Shown here one piece after another: positions 9,808 to 22,166 of a stretch of DNA of 48,589 nucleotides. The notes under the pieces were generated by a model, which was not told where the DNA came from, searched no databases, and worked only from the letters and a program-made list of their open reading frames with translations. How positions within the stretch are numbered: position 1 is the first letter of the stretch; the number at the start of each line of letters is the position of its first letter. The position numbers and the translations under genes were made by a program. Source of the stretch: Dichomitus squalens LYAD-421 SS1 (taxonomy: Eukaryota; Basidiomycota; Agaricomycetes; Polyporales; Polyporaceae); the NCBI RefSeq assembly GCF_000275845.1, contig NW_006766906.1:1-48589 (forward strand). Reading direction: 5' to 3'.

Positions 9808-12800
9808 TCAGATGCCCTGGCAAATGCTGCAGCTGATTGTGAGGTGATCGCGGAAAGCAAGCGCTAGACACCAAGGCGTTCAGCATGCGTTCCAGAGGAA
9901 AACCAGTAAGTGTACTCACGGAGTGCAAGCAATGCCCCGAAGACGGCAAATCCCAGCACATAAATCACGCCGTACTTGATGACGATCCACCTACGTTGCC
10001 GCTTCTGCTTGATAGAGTATAGCGGCGCACGAATCTGTTTTGACGGCCGCAACCAGACTACATGCGCGCATGTCAGCCACTGGTCCCAACACGACATTAG
10101 AACGGGACTCACAGAGCATCATCGAATGAAAACGGTCCATGTACGGAATCAGCACGGGCGGCGTCAAGATGAACATCAAAATATGGCCCATGAGGAAGTC
10201 CGAACTCCAGAGCGACAGCTCGATGATCTTCACGACAAACTCGCGCGCCGGCTGCGACATGGCGTGCGAGCCGAGGCCACGGCCGTACCACTTGCCGGTC
10301 CACCATGCGCGGTTCGTCTCGTCGTGCTTGAACTCACGAGAGAGGAAGACGGAGATGAGCACCTTGTTAACAGCGCGCTGGATGAAGATGATCGTGATGA
10401 GACCGAGCACGGCATGTGCCACGTTCCACAGCTCCAGGAACCACTGTACGGAGTAACAGTGGTTAGCAACGGATGTTAAGGGCACGATACTATGTCACTT
10501 ACGAAGAACTCGAAGAACGCTATCATGCCAATGACGCCAAGGGTGTGCCCAAGGAACGCCATCAGCGAGCCGAACTTAGGGAAAGGTGTGTCGAGCATTG
10601 GCCCGAGGAACAGCGAGAACAAGAACAGGACGAGCAGGACAGCTGCGTTCCACACGATAGGGCCGATGGAGACGATTGCAATCCGGATAAGCGGGCTTGG
10701 AGGTTGCTTGCCATTCTTGTCGGGGAACGACTTGACGAACATGTACGCAATGACGAATAAGATGGCCATGACAATCGGGAAAATGACCTCCGAAATAATG
10801 ACCGCCCGCCACTTCGCACGAGGGACATCGCCAGACAGACGCTCGGACGGGTGTCCCAAACGTTTCTTTTTGTATCCAGTGATCATCGTACGCGAGAGAC
10901 GGCAGTACCCGATCCAAGAGTTGGCGTGGGCCCGAGAGTTGCCGCGGTTCATCCAACGCAAAAACTCGCTGAAGTGTTCGTTAGAACAAGATACGCAATG
11001 ACAAGGATGTACACATACCGATAATCGATGATGAAGTCCGCAGGCGAGAACTGGTGCGGGTTGAACAAGAACGGCGAAACGCATAGCGCGAGGATAGACA
11101 CCCAGAAGTACGTCACCCATCCGGTCCAAATCGTCAGCGTCACGTAGAGCAGCATGACCAGCGTGCGCATGCCCAGGTAGATACTTGGACCTGCGAAACG
11201 CGAGTATAGGATCGCGAACGAGATACGCGTAGTCGCGAAACCACGGCCAGTGGCAATGTAACGCGCGCCACCGAAAGTCATGTTTGTGATGATCGAGTGC
11301 GAGTAGATCTGGGTCGAGAATACCTCGAAGGCGGGCGAGAGGGATCCGAAGTGCTTCGCAAGGCGGAAGACAGCCTTTATCGTGCCACGCTCAACGAGTT
11401 CTGTGTCGGCGAGGTCGTTACTTCGGTCTAAGACATGTGAGTAGAGTTTACATACCTTGCAAGAAGAGTGGCAGATACGCGATCATGAACACCAAGAAGA
11501 TACTGATGATACAATGATCGATCCACTGGAAGGCTGGCGTGAGGTTGTAGCAGCCGGTGGGGCCAAGGAGTTGTCCGGACTTCGAGTACTGGCAGAGCTT
11601 GAGCTGGCCGTTCAACGTGCCCAAGAACACCACTGTAAATCAACGTTGAGCTTCTCCACATCCTCACCAAAACCGCCAGTAGGATACTTACTCGTGACGA
11701 TGAAGATTTGCACTGACAGGATGACGAGCATGTTGTTAATGTGGAAACCGGGGTGACCGTAGTAGAACGTCAAGAACCTGTCGATCGGCAGCTGCGTCCC
11801 GAGGTAGTAGTACTCCCGACTGAGCATCTGCTCGCCCATACCCGTCCCGATCTTCGTCTGGAAATTCAAGATCGTACCAAAGCCGAGATCACGTCCTTTA
11901 CCGCACTGGTAGTACTCCGTGTGCTTGATGCGGCCTCCACGCCCGAACGCGTTCATACCAGCGTAGATATCCTCGTTGAGGTGCAAACCTTTCTGAGCCT
12001 TCGACACGCCCCCGCGCGTCGTCATGAACAGCGCGTTGAGGAAATCCGGATGACCGTAGTGCAGCTTGCCGCCGATCCACGCGAGCGAGCGCGCCGCGAG
12101 CGTACCGAACGTCTGCTCCTTGCCCGCAGCTAAGTCACCAAGAATACCGATATTCTCCGAGAAGATGTACTCGCGCGCCCCGACGATCGCGATGGGCGAC
12201 TTCTTGAAGTCCTTATGGCCCCACTGCGCGTACGGGCTCTGGCTCGACACCGCGTACTCCTCGAACTCGGCAAGCACGTTCCGGATCTTGAGACACTCCT
12301 CGAGGTAGTTGTCCTGGTTCGCGTCGATGAGCTGGAGGTACTCCCCACGATAGAAGATGATCGCGTGATTCTGGTTGTCCGACTTTCCGTCACCAAGAAT
12401 GGGGTTGCCAGGAAGCTCGATGCGGAACTTAGGGCGCCGACGGCTGGTCTCGGGGATGAACTCAGAGTGCCCGTCAATAAGGCAAGAAAACAGGCGCGGG
12501 TCACCACCCTCCTTGCGAGGGGGCTCCTCCTCGAGGTACGCGATTTGCAGGTCAGGGTACGCACGCAGCAGGAACTCGGCGTTCTCCTGCTCCTCGCGAT
12601 TGAACTTGGCGTAGCGCTGCATGGAGACGACGAACTTGAACTTGCGACGCGCCATACGCTCCAGTTCGCGCTCGAGCTTGTCCGTGTTCCCGCCAAAGAG
12701 CTGCACGACCTCGGGGTTCTCGACGCGGTAGAGGAGCTTGATTGCCTTCGCGTAGTTCATCATGCCGGACACAGTACGGTAGAGCGTCTGCGCGCGTAGG

Positions 12801-15800
12801 GAAGCCCAGATACGCGTACGGAGCGTGAATTCGGGAGCGGCAGACTTGAAGCCGATGCAGTAGAACGGCAGGTCGTCTGTCTTGGACTGACCCTTCTCGT
12901 CGCCGAATGGGTTCGCGCCGTTGTACATCTGCGACTCCTCCGCGAGGATCTTGGTGTCCTTGACGAAGTTGTCCCACTCGACCGGGTGCAGCTGCTTCAG
13001 GTACTCGAGGAGCGTGACACGCGTGTTCTGGTCCTCCTCGCGGATGATCTCGCGCAGAGAGAGCAAGATCTACCAAATGCGGAGATTGCGTTAGCTCGGT
13101 CCCGTCCAACACCCTAGCATGCCTCATTCGAGGAGATGAACGTACCTTCTCGCTGTAGTGCGGCGTCAATACGGTGAACGTCGGCATGGCATCGACAGGA
13201 AGCGGCTCCGGGACGGCGGTAGTCAGCGATTGGGCGAAGAACGAGATGCGCCGCTCCGCCTCGCTTCCGGGCGTGAAGAACTGGCCGCGGTAGCCCTTGT
13301 CCCCTTGCGAGATGAAGAACGCGGGCGCGCGCAGGCTGCGACGGCCGTCCTGTGCATCGACCTGATGGTACAGCAACTTCTGAACGTGCTCGATCGAGAG
13401 CAGGTGCTCCCGGTACATTGAGATGATGATCGCGTTCCAGATCTGTGAGACAAGAACCTACAACGTGCGTCAGCAACAAACGCTGGTAGGTCTGAAGTGT
13501 GAGTCAAACCTTGGGCTTGTACTTGGTCTCCATATCCGCCGTAGCCAAGATCTTCGAGTAAATGCGCTTCGGCAGCCGCGTGTAGATGTCCTTCCACGGC
13601 GTCCAGATCGACAACCCCAGCGCGAAGCTCCTCCCGATCGAGAACACCGTGTTCCAGATGATCCACCACAGGAACGTGTCCAAGAAGTAGAGCACCAGGT
13701 CCATGAGATACATGATCGTGAGCGTGAACGCCGCCTGGTTCCTGCACAGCGCGTTCCCGAAGTACTTGTCGTTGCAGCCCTGGATCTGCATCCCGACCAT
13801 GACCCGGATCGGGTTCTTGAACGACAGCGTCAGGAAGAAGTAGCTCTCCGTCAGCTTGCACCCGAACACGAGGAACCACAGGAAGAGGGACGCTATCCGC
13901 GCCGACGAGGTCAGCGACGGGTAGGAGGCCGTGAACGTCTGGCTCGCGAGGTACTTGCGCGACTTGCCCGCGACGCGGTCACCGAACATCCGGCCCGAGG
14001 GCAGGACGGCGAACAGTAGCGTCGCGACGACTGAGATGAAGAACTGGACGATGCCGAGGATGAGCGCAAGCGAGCCACCGGGAGAATTTGACTCCGCGAT
14101 CGCGATGTAGAACGTGGGACCAGCTGTGAGCGCGAGCGTGATGACAAGGAAGATAAGCCGGCGCGTAAGGTGAGACGTGTTATTCCAGGTGGTGGGTATG
14201 TACGAGAACTCAGCGAGCGTGGCTGCGATCATGATGATAGTAGCGACGGCGCCGCCGAGAGCGGTAGCGGACCAGCGCATAGCCGAGGACTTGTCGCCAT
14301 TGTAAATTGTCGGGGAGTTATACGCCGTGTAGAACCAGTACATGGATACGTGTATGACCCATATCCGGTTGAAGTTGACGAGCAGGTGGCCGAAGGAACG
14401 CTTCTCGAAGTACGTCTTGAAGAAGACGCGGTTCCAGTCTATCCGGTCAAACTTCATGAACCGCTGCGATGGTGGGAGGTCGACCAGGCGCGTCTACAAA
14501 AGACTTTAACATCCACGCCTAGATGCGCGACACACGCATGAACCTACCTTGTCAGTTAAGACAATCCGTGCAATACCCTCAGGATACCAGAACAGTTGAT
14601 TGACATCATCGTACCCGATAATCTGGTCGTGGTCCTTCTCCTTGCGCACGAACTTGCCATCGACGACCTCGTACCCCTGGTCCCGGATGAACCGGTACAG
14701 CGGCTTCACGACGGCGTGCAAGTACAAACCCTCCGGCACGGGGTCTATCCGGTTCTGGCACTCGGGCGAGCGGTAGTAGTCGTCCGCGCACTTGAAGATG
14801 AAGCACAAGCACTCGGGCACGAACCGCACCTGCGCAGCCTCGCCCCAGAGCAGCAGCCAGAGCGCGATCTGGCGCATCCGGTCGTACTGGCTCATGTTGT
14901 TCATCGCCTGCCGCCACCGGTCAAGCGCACTGTGCAGCTGTCTCTCCGCGGCCTTGTGGCCCCTTGACTTGCGCTTCTGGGACCTCAGCCGCTGTAGGCC
15001 TGGATTCTGCGTCGAGCCAATCGCATCGTCCAGATCGAGCTGGGCCGCGAAATACCACTTGCGATAGTTCGCGTGCTGGCCACCGATATAGTCCGCATGG
15101 AGAGTCAGGAGTGCTTGGTTGGGCGACATTCGCGATGCGCGGCTATCGAGAAGTTGCATTACGAAGTCGAACTGGGTTGACAAGCGTCAGCGTGAGTGAT
15201 ATCTAACACATCGGGCAGTGTTCCCCGCGTTTCCCCTGACAAGCCCTCCCCTCGCTGACGAAACATGTTCAATCAATTCCACCTTCACTACCCTCGGCGG
15301 GCGTTCAGCGCCGTCAACCGAGACCGACCGAGGGGCGGCGAAGGCATCCCATCCAAAAATGAGCCCACCGGTTTCAATCACCAGAGCGCACACCAAAGTT
15401 TCTTCAGTCACGCCGCATAAGGATAGGGAGTCTTCGGCAAGCGGATGGGCGTGCCTCAGCGGTCCGCAGTTATGAACGCGAGAACGCCTGTCAAAGGCAC
15501 ATGCGATGCAAATGGTCCGCTCGACCAACCAGACTGCCCCGTGCATCCACGGCGCCACGCTGAACGGAGCGCGTGCACTACGCATGGCGTTCAATTTACA
15601 CTGAACGCCGACGCGAGTAAGGGAGCGGGGAGACCGGGGAGGAGGCAGGGTCGAGAGGGAAGCCGGGGCGAACGAGGCTCGGTCGGGCTTGGCCCGTGAG
15701 AGAGTGGAAACGTACTCACCATGTTTCTCATCGAGTCCCGCTGGAATCCGAACTTCTGCGTGAGGTCCAGGAATACATCCTCGATCTCTTCCTTGGACAG

Positions 15801-16264
15801 CGGTATCTGGCGCTCGGAACTCCATGCAGGGTACGGTTCTCGGACAGAGACGCCGTTGTGGTCGACGAATGTCGGGGTTGAGGACTCTGAGATTCCCATA
15901 CGCGGTGGGCCGAGCGACTCGGTCGAGGGTACGTATTTCTGGCCGTACACATCCATGTCCGAGTCTGTGTCCGGTTGGGCTGCAGAGCGTAAGCATGGGT
16001 AATGAGGGCGAACATCGGAGGATTGTGAGACGCACTGTAGTCGTAGGCCCCGCCGTGCTCGTAGTACCTATCGTCGTCTCCCTGACTGCCATCTGAGGCG
16101 TAGGTATCTCGCTGCCTGTCGTATCGTTCCGAGTCGTTGTCGTAATAGCGGTGAGGCTCGGGCATTTGGACGGGTTGGTGGAAGGGATCATGAGGGTCGG
16201 AGGAGGGGGGAGACGAGGGGACATACATGCCCTCCTGGCTGCGAGGACCAGGACGGGAGGCCAT
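9808..16264 (-). CDS. FKS1: 1,3-beta-glucan synthase catalytic subunit (Fks family)
   Basis: This enzyme polymerises UDP-glucose into the cell-wall 1,3-beta-glucan at the plasma membrane, with Rho1 as regulatory partner in the family. I reconstruct 12 exons (minus strand): 16264-16036, 15979-15720, 15171-14548, 14493-13510, 13457-13146, 13069-11692, 11632-11456, 11400-11019, 10968-10503, 10443-10113, 10057-9920 and 9863-9808. All phases agree and give 1778 residues, the normal family length. Order: disordered N-tail (1-160), FKS1 domain 1 ([13 protein letters not shown], about 268-280), membrane segments with FLTLSFKNP (591-599), and the glucan synthase domain ([31 protein letters not shown]). 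The C-terminal membrane block follows ([33 protein letters not shown]). The last exon is tiny and ends CSICQGI. The start is the ATG at 16264 ([12 protein letters not shown]). Ten introns are 50-76 nt; the second is 548 nt. The gene looks intact. Confidence 0.97.
15172..15719 (-). other. Long (548 nt) intron 2 of the glucan synthase gene
   Basis: The donor is GTGAGTACG after codon RNM and the acceptor is CAACCCAG before FDFVMQLL, phase 0 on both sides. It is about ten times longer than the other introns of this gene. I see no coding similarity, inverted terminal repeat or RNA gene inside it. Confidence 0.85.
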
Positions 16265-17549
16265 GATGGGAATGGCGAAGGCTCCGGTCGCTGGACGCAA
16301 CGACGAAGGAGGAGAGGATGGCGAGAGAGAAGGCGGTGGAGGAAGGAAGAGCGATGGCCGCTGCGAGCGGCAAGGTCAGCCCATGCCTCCCAATCTCTGC
16401 GCACACACCTGCGTCACGCTCCCAGGCCCTGCCCCAGCCCGCGCTCTCCATTTCTGGACGCCATTCTGTCCCAATCGGGCCATGACAGTGGAGCCCCTGG
16501 GAATGCCGCCAGAGCGAAGCGCCCGAAAGCGATCGGCACATGTCGCGTTGTTGACCCATCGACGTCAAGACTATACTATGTATGTAGTATGCGCTCGAGG
16601 ACCTACCAGTCAGCCTCATCTCTCTCGTCTCTTCGCCATGTCGTTGCCTCGGCGAGCAGCGCGATGACTGCCCGCCCATGGAACCTGCTGCCGTTGGCTA
16701 CCTGCTCATCCCGATCCTGACAATGGAGGCTAATTGGCACCTCATGATTCCTCGCCTCCAGGCGTTTTGAGAACGTCCACCAGCTTGGCAGGAGACGGCC
16801 ACCGCTTGCTTCTCAGTCGAGCTCACTTCGCCCGAGAAACATCGAGTACGACCCAGTAGCTGCGCAGTCGCGCTCCAAATCAATCCGTGAACCAGTCCAA
16901 TATCTCCCAGAACAGGTTCCCTTCGGGCTCTATCTGTTACTACCTTAAAGGCGAACACTTGCTTTATTTGGGCCCTGGGGACAATGTAGCATTGTGCAAC
17001 TTGTACTCTCTTGTTTTCGTTCGCAGCCTATAAAGATGAAAACTTACTCAGTCCAGCGAAGTTCACCCGAAAGCCATACTATCCATGGATCAGAGTTTGC
17101 CCACTTGTGCTGTTGCGTCAATAGAGGTGAGCGGCGAACGATGCTATGTACCTTCGTTACTACACTCCCAGCGCACTCATACTCGGACGCTGGAGCCTAC
17201 GTACTCGTAGACAGATACTCAGGGGCTCATCGTGGCGCATGCCGTCCTCGCTGTACTCGTGTATGTGCCGACTCTACTGTCTGGTTTCTCGGAACCTCAA
17301 TGTCCTCTCTTTTTGCGGCGCCGCAAGTGCCGCAGTCCCGTACCGGCATAGCTTATCGTAGGCGCCGCAAGCGGATTTGATCATTTCCTTGCACCAGGGT
17401 CTTGCGGTTCCTCGACTCAGCAGCAGTACAAACACACCTCTTCCATCCAAGCCTGACGCCACCTCACATCTCCTACACTTCTCCCCGTCTCCCGACGCGC
17501 CATCGCCATCGCCACCGCCGGAGCAACCTAGTTGCAGCGCCGTTTCACG
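16265..17549. promoter_or_regulatory. Shared divergent promoter region of FKS1 and the BTB gene
   Basis: This is 1.28 kb between two genes transcribed away from each other, so it should hold both promoters. An 11-bp string, GGCGCCGCAAG, occurs twice in the same orientation (17317-17327 and 17361-17371, 44 bp apart), and the first lies in the palindrome GCGGCGCCGC (17315-17324). A role for these as binding sites is only a guess. The last 150 bases before the BTB start are C/T-rich, as is common in fungal leaders. Confidence 0.4.
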
Positions 17550-19181
17550 ATGACAGATCCCGGGCCCAGCAGGAAACGCCCCAAGCTCGAGGAGCCCGAC
17601 GAGTCGGACACCGCAGCAGACTCGCCGGACGTCGACGAGAAGCCGTTCGTCAACCACCCCACGCTCTATTTCGACGATGGGAACGTCATACTCACGACGG
17701 GACGCACCCTCTTCTGCGTGCACCGCTCGCTCCTCTCCAAGCACTCCCCCGTCTTCCGCGAGCTGTTCGAGCAGAAGCATGATCGCTTCCGGGGCCTCAC
17801 CCAGATTACGATGGAGGAGACGCGCGAGGACCTAGAGGCGTTGCTTGGCGTGATATACGACGGCCTGTAAGTCCTCTGTTCCGTCCTGTCGGACAGTGCG
17901 CCTCTCTGCGAGGTCACGGTGGCCCGATCTCAAGCTAAGTTCACGCCTTTGCCTTTGTCATGTTGGTCGTGCAGGCGCTACGACGTGCAAGACCTGACCG
18001 TCGAGACGTTCCCCACGCTCGCGACGCTCCTCCGTATGTCGAAGCAGTACGAAGTCGAGAAGCCCGCCGAGGACATCGTCGCGCGCATCCGCGCCGAGTG
18101 GCCCGCCACCCTCGCGCAGCACGACGCCAAAGAGGCCAAGCTCAGAGCGGAGCGCGCCAGGCGACTCGGGCAGTGGCAGATGGCGGAGGACGTCAAGGCG
18201 CCGCAGCATCAGCCCCAGCCCCAGCAGCACCAGGACCATTTCGCTGACAATTTCGGCGCGAACAACGCAATGCACCTCCAGCCTCACTACCAGCACTTTC
18301 CCCCACCGCAGCAGCGGCATGGGGGCGCGATGCTCGACGCGGCCCAACAACGACTCATACATGGGCTGGATCGGCAGCAGTGGCAGTTCTGGCCCGTCGG
18401 GGCGAACAACAATGATGCGATTCAGGCTCGCCATTTCGCGGGTCGCATGCGTCCCGTTCGAGGTGGAATGGGTGAACCGATGCAGATACATGGCGTTGGC
18501 AGAGGCGGTGGTGTCGGCGGACCCATGCACGCCGCACAACCCGTCGCCGGCCCGTCCAACGCCCCCGCCCCCGCCCCCGCCCCCGCCGCAGCTCCTCCAA
18601 ACCCCGACGGCTCCCCTTCACCAGCGCCCTCAGAAGACAAAGAAGACCTCATCGTGCACCCCGCGAGCGTGATCGGCCTCCTCCGCGAGTGCGGCTACGC
18701 GGACCCCACGCTCTTCTTCCCGCTCTTCTACGCGCTCTCGCGCACGACCTGGCAATTCGGGGGCGCCGCGCTCGGCCACCACCTCGCCCCGCTCGCCGCG
18801 GCCGACATGGAGCGCCTCGTCGTGGGCATCGAGCGCGTGCGCGCGCACCACGCCGCGTTCGCCGTCGCGGTCCCCACGCTCGATCCGCTCCCGCACCACC
18901 AGGGGATGGACGGCGCGCACGCGCGCCTGCGCTGCCTCACCGGGGCCTCGCAGCTCTGGGCGACCATGGTGCCGAAGCTGCTACTGGGCACCAACGACGC
19001 GAGCGTGATACCGCCCGGGCGCGAGCCGCTCGAGGAGTGGGCGGGCGTCGTGCCGAACGTGGCCGGACAGTGCGCGCGGCATGGGGTGTGTGCGGATTGT
19101 GGCCGGGCGATCGTGGCGAGGATCGAGGCGTTCAGGCGGGAGTTCTGGGCGAAGCTGCCGCAGTTCTTCGAGCTAGTTTGA
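17550..19181 (+). CDS. BTB/POZ-domain protein
   Basis: There are two exons, 17550-17866 and 17975-19181, around a 108-nt intron (GTAAGT...TCGTGCAG). The join reads IYDGL-RYDVQDLTVETF and gives 507 residues. The start is the ATG in CACGATGACAG. A basic stretch SRKRPKL (residues 7-13) could be a nuclear import signal. The BTB fold spans about residues 38-145 (LYFDDGNVILTTG; FCVHRSLLSKHSPVFRELFEQ; TLATLLRMSKQYEVEKPAEDI). A Gln/His-rich linker and an Ala-Pro repeat follow. The C-terminal half is conserved-looking and carries a Cys cluster, C-x5-C-x2-C (CARHGVCADC). BTB proteins dimerise and often serve as adaptors for cullin-3 ligases or transcription complexes; the C-terminal half does not tell me which. 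The gene looks intact and is divergent from FKS1. Confidence 0.9.
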
Positions 19182-19974
19182 GTCTGTTAGCTAGGGCTAC
19201 ATATCTCTCGGCCAGTGTGTCCTCCTTGGTTATCGAGTGCGTTTATTCTTGGTTGTGCGTTGTTGGCCGAGTCTTCCACCTGTATCAATTGCATGCTCTG
19301 GGGTCGTTATCATATCCAATCTATTGCTCGTTAGTTCAGATGCTACACGTTGTTGTTAGGGACTCTGCGCTGTACCATACGTCACTATCTTTGTCCCGTT
19401 CATTTGTAGGTTTTCGTCCACTGTACGTTGTACTGCTATGGAACATATCCTAACCAGACTATTTGCCCCTACTTACCCCCGTACTGCAGTCGTTGGATTG
19501 GCATCATGAACTCCGATACGGGTAACGGCACCACCCTCGCAACAACCCATTCCCGCCTACAGGCTATACACCGCACACGGGTACGTCGCCTGATATACTA
19601 AGTTCTATCTGTACTTGGACACATTCCGAAATTCGTAGTTCTGTGGGCTTAGGGATCGAGACCGGCGATGTCGCCGAGACGCCAATTCACTACAGACCAG
19701 TACGCGACATCTTGTCAAGCTACCTTGACGAGAAACGCAGCCTGCGCTAGCTCGGATACTATAGGACCCTAGTCCTCAGGAAACGTTCGGGATGAGGCAC
19801 AGGGGCTCAACGTGTGAAATTACGGCCCGATGGAGCTACAAACAAAGACGAACATGGAGGGTATATACAACGTCTATGATATGTGTGTAGACATGACAGA
19901 TATGTGTGTCATACGATGTTCCAAATGCGGTACAGCTACAACTTGTCCGGGAGCTGCTTTGTGTGCACTAATGC
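19182..19974. other. Convergent intergenic region, no gene seen
   Basis: This lies between the 3' ends of the BTB and AAA ATPase genes. I recognise no coding sequence, RNA gene or repeat here. Confidence 0.5.
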
Positions 19975-22103
19975 TCAATCGTTCGCCTGCGAGATCGCCG
20001 CGAACTCCGTCATGAACTCCTCCATTGCGTTCAACGCTTCCGTGAGATGCTCGTAGCGCATCTGCTCCCCACGGCTGATCGCGAGCGACGTTGCCGTCCT
20101 GCACGCGTTCTTGATCTGCCGCCCGTTGATGTCGCGCTGCGCGAGCTTGGTCAGCAGTTCTTCCGACAGCTCTGCCTGGTCAAGGCCCGCCTTGCGCAAG
20201 AACGCGCGCCAGATCTGGACTTTGGTCGGCACGGTGAGCTCGTTAAAGTGGAGCGCGACGTGGATGCGGGAGAGGAAAGCCTCGTCAAACGTCTTGATGC
20301 GATTTGTGGTGAGGAAGAGGATGCCTCGATAGTACTCGATGTGCCGGAGGAAGACGGCGACCATCGCGTTACGCTCCATGTCATGCAGCGAGCGTTGCTC
20401 GAGAAAGACGTCCGCTTCGTCGATGAGCAATACCGCGTTCCACGCGGCCGCAAGGTCGAACGCTTCGTCCAACGCCTGGTCGAGTTCGTGCGCCGTCGTA
20501 CCAAGGTCGCCGCTACCGACGATGTAAAGTGGTCGACGGAGGTGCTCGCTCGTCGCCTCCGCAGACAGCGTCTTTCCGACACCCGGTGGACCGAAGAGGT
20601 TGATGACGAGACCTTGACCCTTCCCGCGCACGAAATCATCGAAACCACCAGCACCGCCAGAGTTGAGGCGTCTGTGTGCCTCGATGAGGGAGCGGAGAAG
20701 TGTCTTGCGCTCTGGGGGAAGCACGAGTCCCGCAAAAGCCTCGTCGTTCCAAAGAATGGGGGTGACAAGGTTGACGTTGAACTCAAGCCAAAGCTTGTCC
20801 GTCAAGCTGAAGCCGTAGAGGATAGGAGAAGCCAGGAGCAGCTCATCGTCCGTGAGGCCATACACACCATTGTCGTTTGGACGCTCGGGGAAAAGCCTGT
20901 CGGGTGTAGGGAGCTCGTAGTCTGCGTCGACGCGAGAGAGGCCAGCCTTGTCGATCATGACCCTCGACCGGATTCCGTACCTCTTGAACTTCAGGTCGCC
21001 TGAGACCCACTCATGCCGGCCAGCCGTCCCCTTGTAGTGCATGTGGTGCACACCACACAGGGACACCCACCGGCGCGCACGTTCCAACAGTACCGCCTTC
21101 AGCGCAGATGGGTCGGGGTGATACTCAATCGGGAAAACGCTCAAAATGTTGATCTTCTCCACGCCAGGGAACCATCGGATCTGAGAGGTGGTTTCAGACA
21201 TGCCGAACCTCCGCGACCGCTTCGACTCATCGTCATTCCACCCAACGTCGTCCTCGTCCTCGTCATCCTCATCGGCCGCGCACTCCAGCCCATCGCACTC
21301 CAGCCGCCAGTATTCTTGTCCGCAGTTGTTGACGTACTTCTCCGCACGAAGTAGCTTCATCGCTCGGGTCTCCCGCGTGACGGGACAACGTCTGATGACG
21401 ATCGTTCCGGGGATGAGAATAGCGTAGAGGAGGTCGAACGTGATTTCGTGATTCTTGGTGAGGCTTGCAATGCGCGCGAGTGTCTGTTTGTAGTTCTTGC
21501 GCAAGTACGCAAGAAGGACCCCGAGTGACTTGAGCACGCGATCGTCTTCCTCCGTGCGGTCCGTACGAGAGCTAAGCTTCCTCTCGTGCTCCTCGAAGCG
21601 TGGCATATACGTGATGAGCATCTTGGGATCAAGCTGAAATGGGCACAAGAGTGTTAAGAATCGACAAACCCAGAGATCCGCGGGAAGTGAGCACACACCT
21701 TGATCGGTTCCGAGTTCCACGAGATACTGCGTACGTCGCCGATGACATCTTGGCACGCCTGCACAAGATACGGGCTTTTGAGGACGATCTCGAAGGAGAT
21801 TGTTCGCTGCGACTTCTCCTGCGACCTCGAGTACTTGCGTACGACCACAAAGCAGAAGTCTTCCCAGTCGTCGTTGCCAGTGGTCTCAATGCCCACGGGC
21901 TGCACCTGTTCAGCTGGTACGTCAGGGTTGGTGGTGTCGTTGTACTTCCACGAATCCGACTCTTCCTCCCATCGTGAGTCGACGAACTTCACATCCAGCT
22001 TCAAGGGAGCGAGGTCGGCGGACGACTCGGTCGTGGCAGGAGTGGGCGCAACGGACGAGGTAGGCTCAATGTCGCTGTTGCTAGAGCTGCTCGTGGAAGC
22101 CAT
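19975..22103 (-). CDS. AAA-family ATPase with fungal N-terminal domain
   Basis: There are two exons, 22103-21699 and 21633-19975, separated by a 65-nt phase-0 intron (GTGTGT...CATTTCAG) with the join NSEPIK-LDPKML. This gives 687 residues. The start ATG is in CATCATGGCTTCC. The N-terminal half (about 60-420) is the uncharacterised domain found before the AAA module in many fungal proteins of this type. It contains an acidic run (ADEDDEDEDD) and a region with GVHHMHYKGT. The AAA module has Walker A GPPGVGKT (about 482-489), Walker B VLLIDEADVF (about 536-545), sensor-1-like LFLTTNRIKTFD, and DEAFLSRIH with the probable arginine finger. ATP-dependent remodelling of a protein substrate is implied by the family; the substrate is unknown. 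No lesion is seen. Confidence 0.93.
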
Positions 22104-22160
22104 GATGTGAAGGGAAATGTTTGAAGGGGCGTTGTGAGTTCGGATAGACTCTGCTGGTTC

Positions 22161-22166
22161 TTATAC
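22161..22166 (-). promoter_or_regulatory. TATA-like element of the AAA ATPase gene
   Basis: On the minus strand the sequence reads GGTATAAGAA about 60 bases upstream of the ATG at 22103, a usual position in fungal promoters. This is position and consensus only. Confidence 0.35.

Noticed and set aside
9777..9863. Alternative longer C-terminus for FKS using the donor GTACAC at 9915
   Set aside because: The GTGAGT donor at 9919 is stronger and gives a short, family-like end.
9682..9867. Plus-strand open frame of 61 codons over the end of the glucan synthase gene
   Set aside because: It is antisense to the last FKS exon and intron; no family features.
11428..11455. 28-nt intron GTATGT...CTTAG after FKS exon 7
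   Set aside because: Too short, and it inserts nine residues not found in the family; the acceptor at 11401 gives a 55-nt intron and an ungapped match (LFLQ-ELVERG).
11741..12799. Long plus-strand open frames inside the glucan synthase gene
   Set aside because: They are shadows of exon 6 in other frames, caused by GC-rich codon use.
13223..13879. 218-codon minus-strand frame overlapping FKS exons 4-5
   Set aside because: It is the wrong frame across two real exons and an intron; the correct frames give Fks sequence.
15187..16404. 405-codon minus-strand frame at the 5' end of FKS
   Set aside because: It runs across two exons and introns in another frame; the exon-1 frame from 16264 joins to known Fks sequence instead.
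18689..19453. 254-codon plus-strand frame overlapping the BTB gene
   Set aside because: An Arg/Ala-rich shadow of the real frame in GC-rich DNA.
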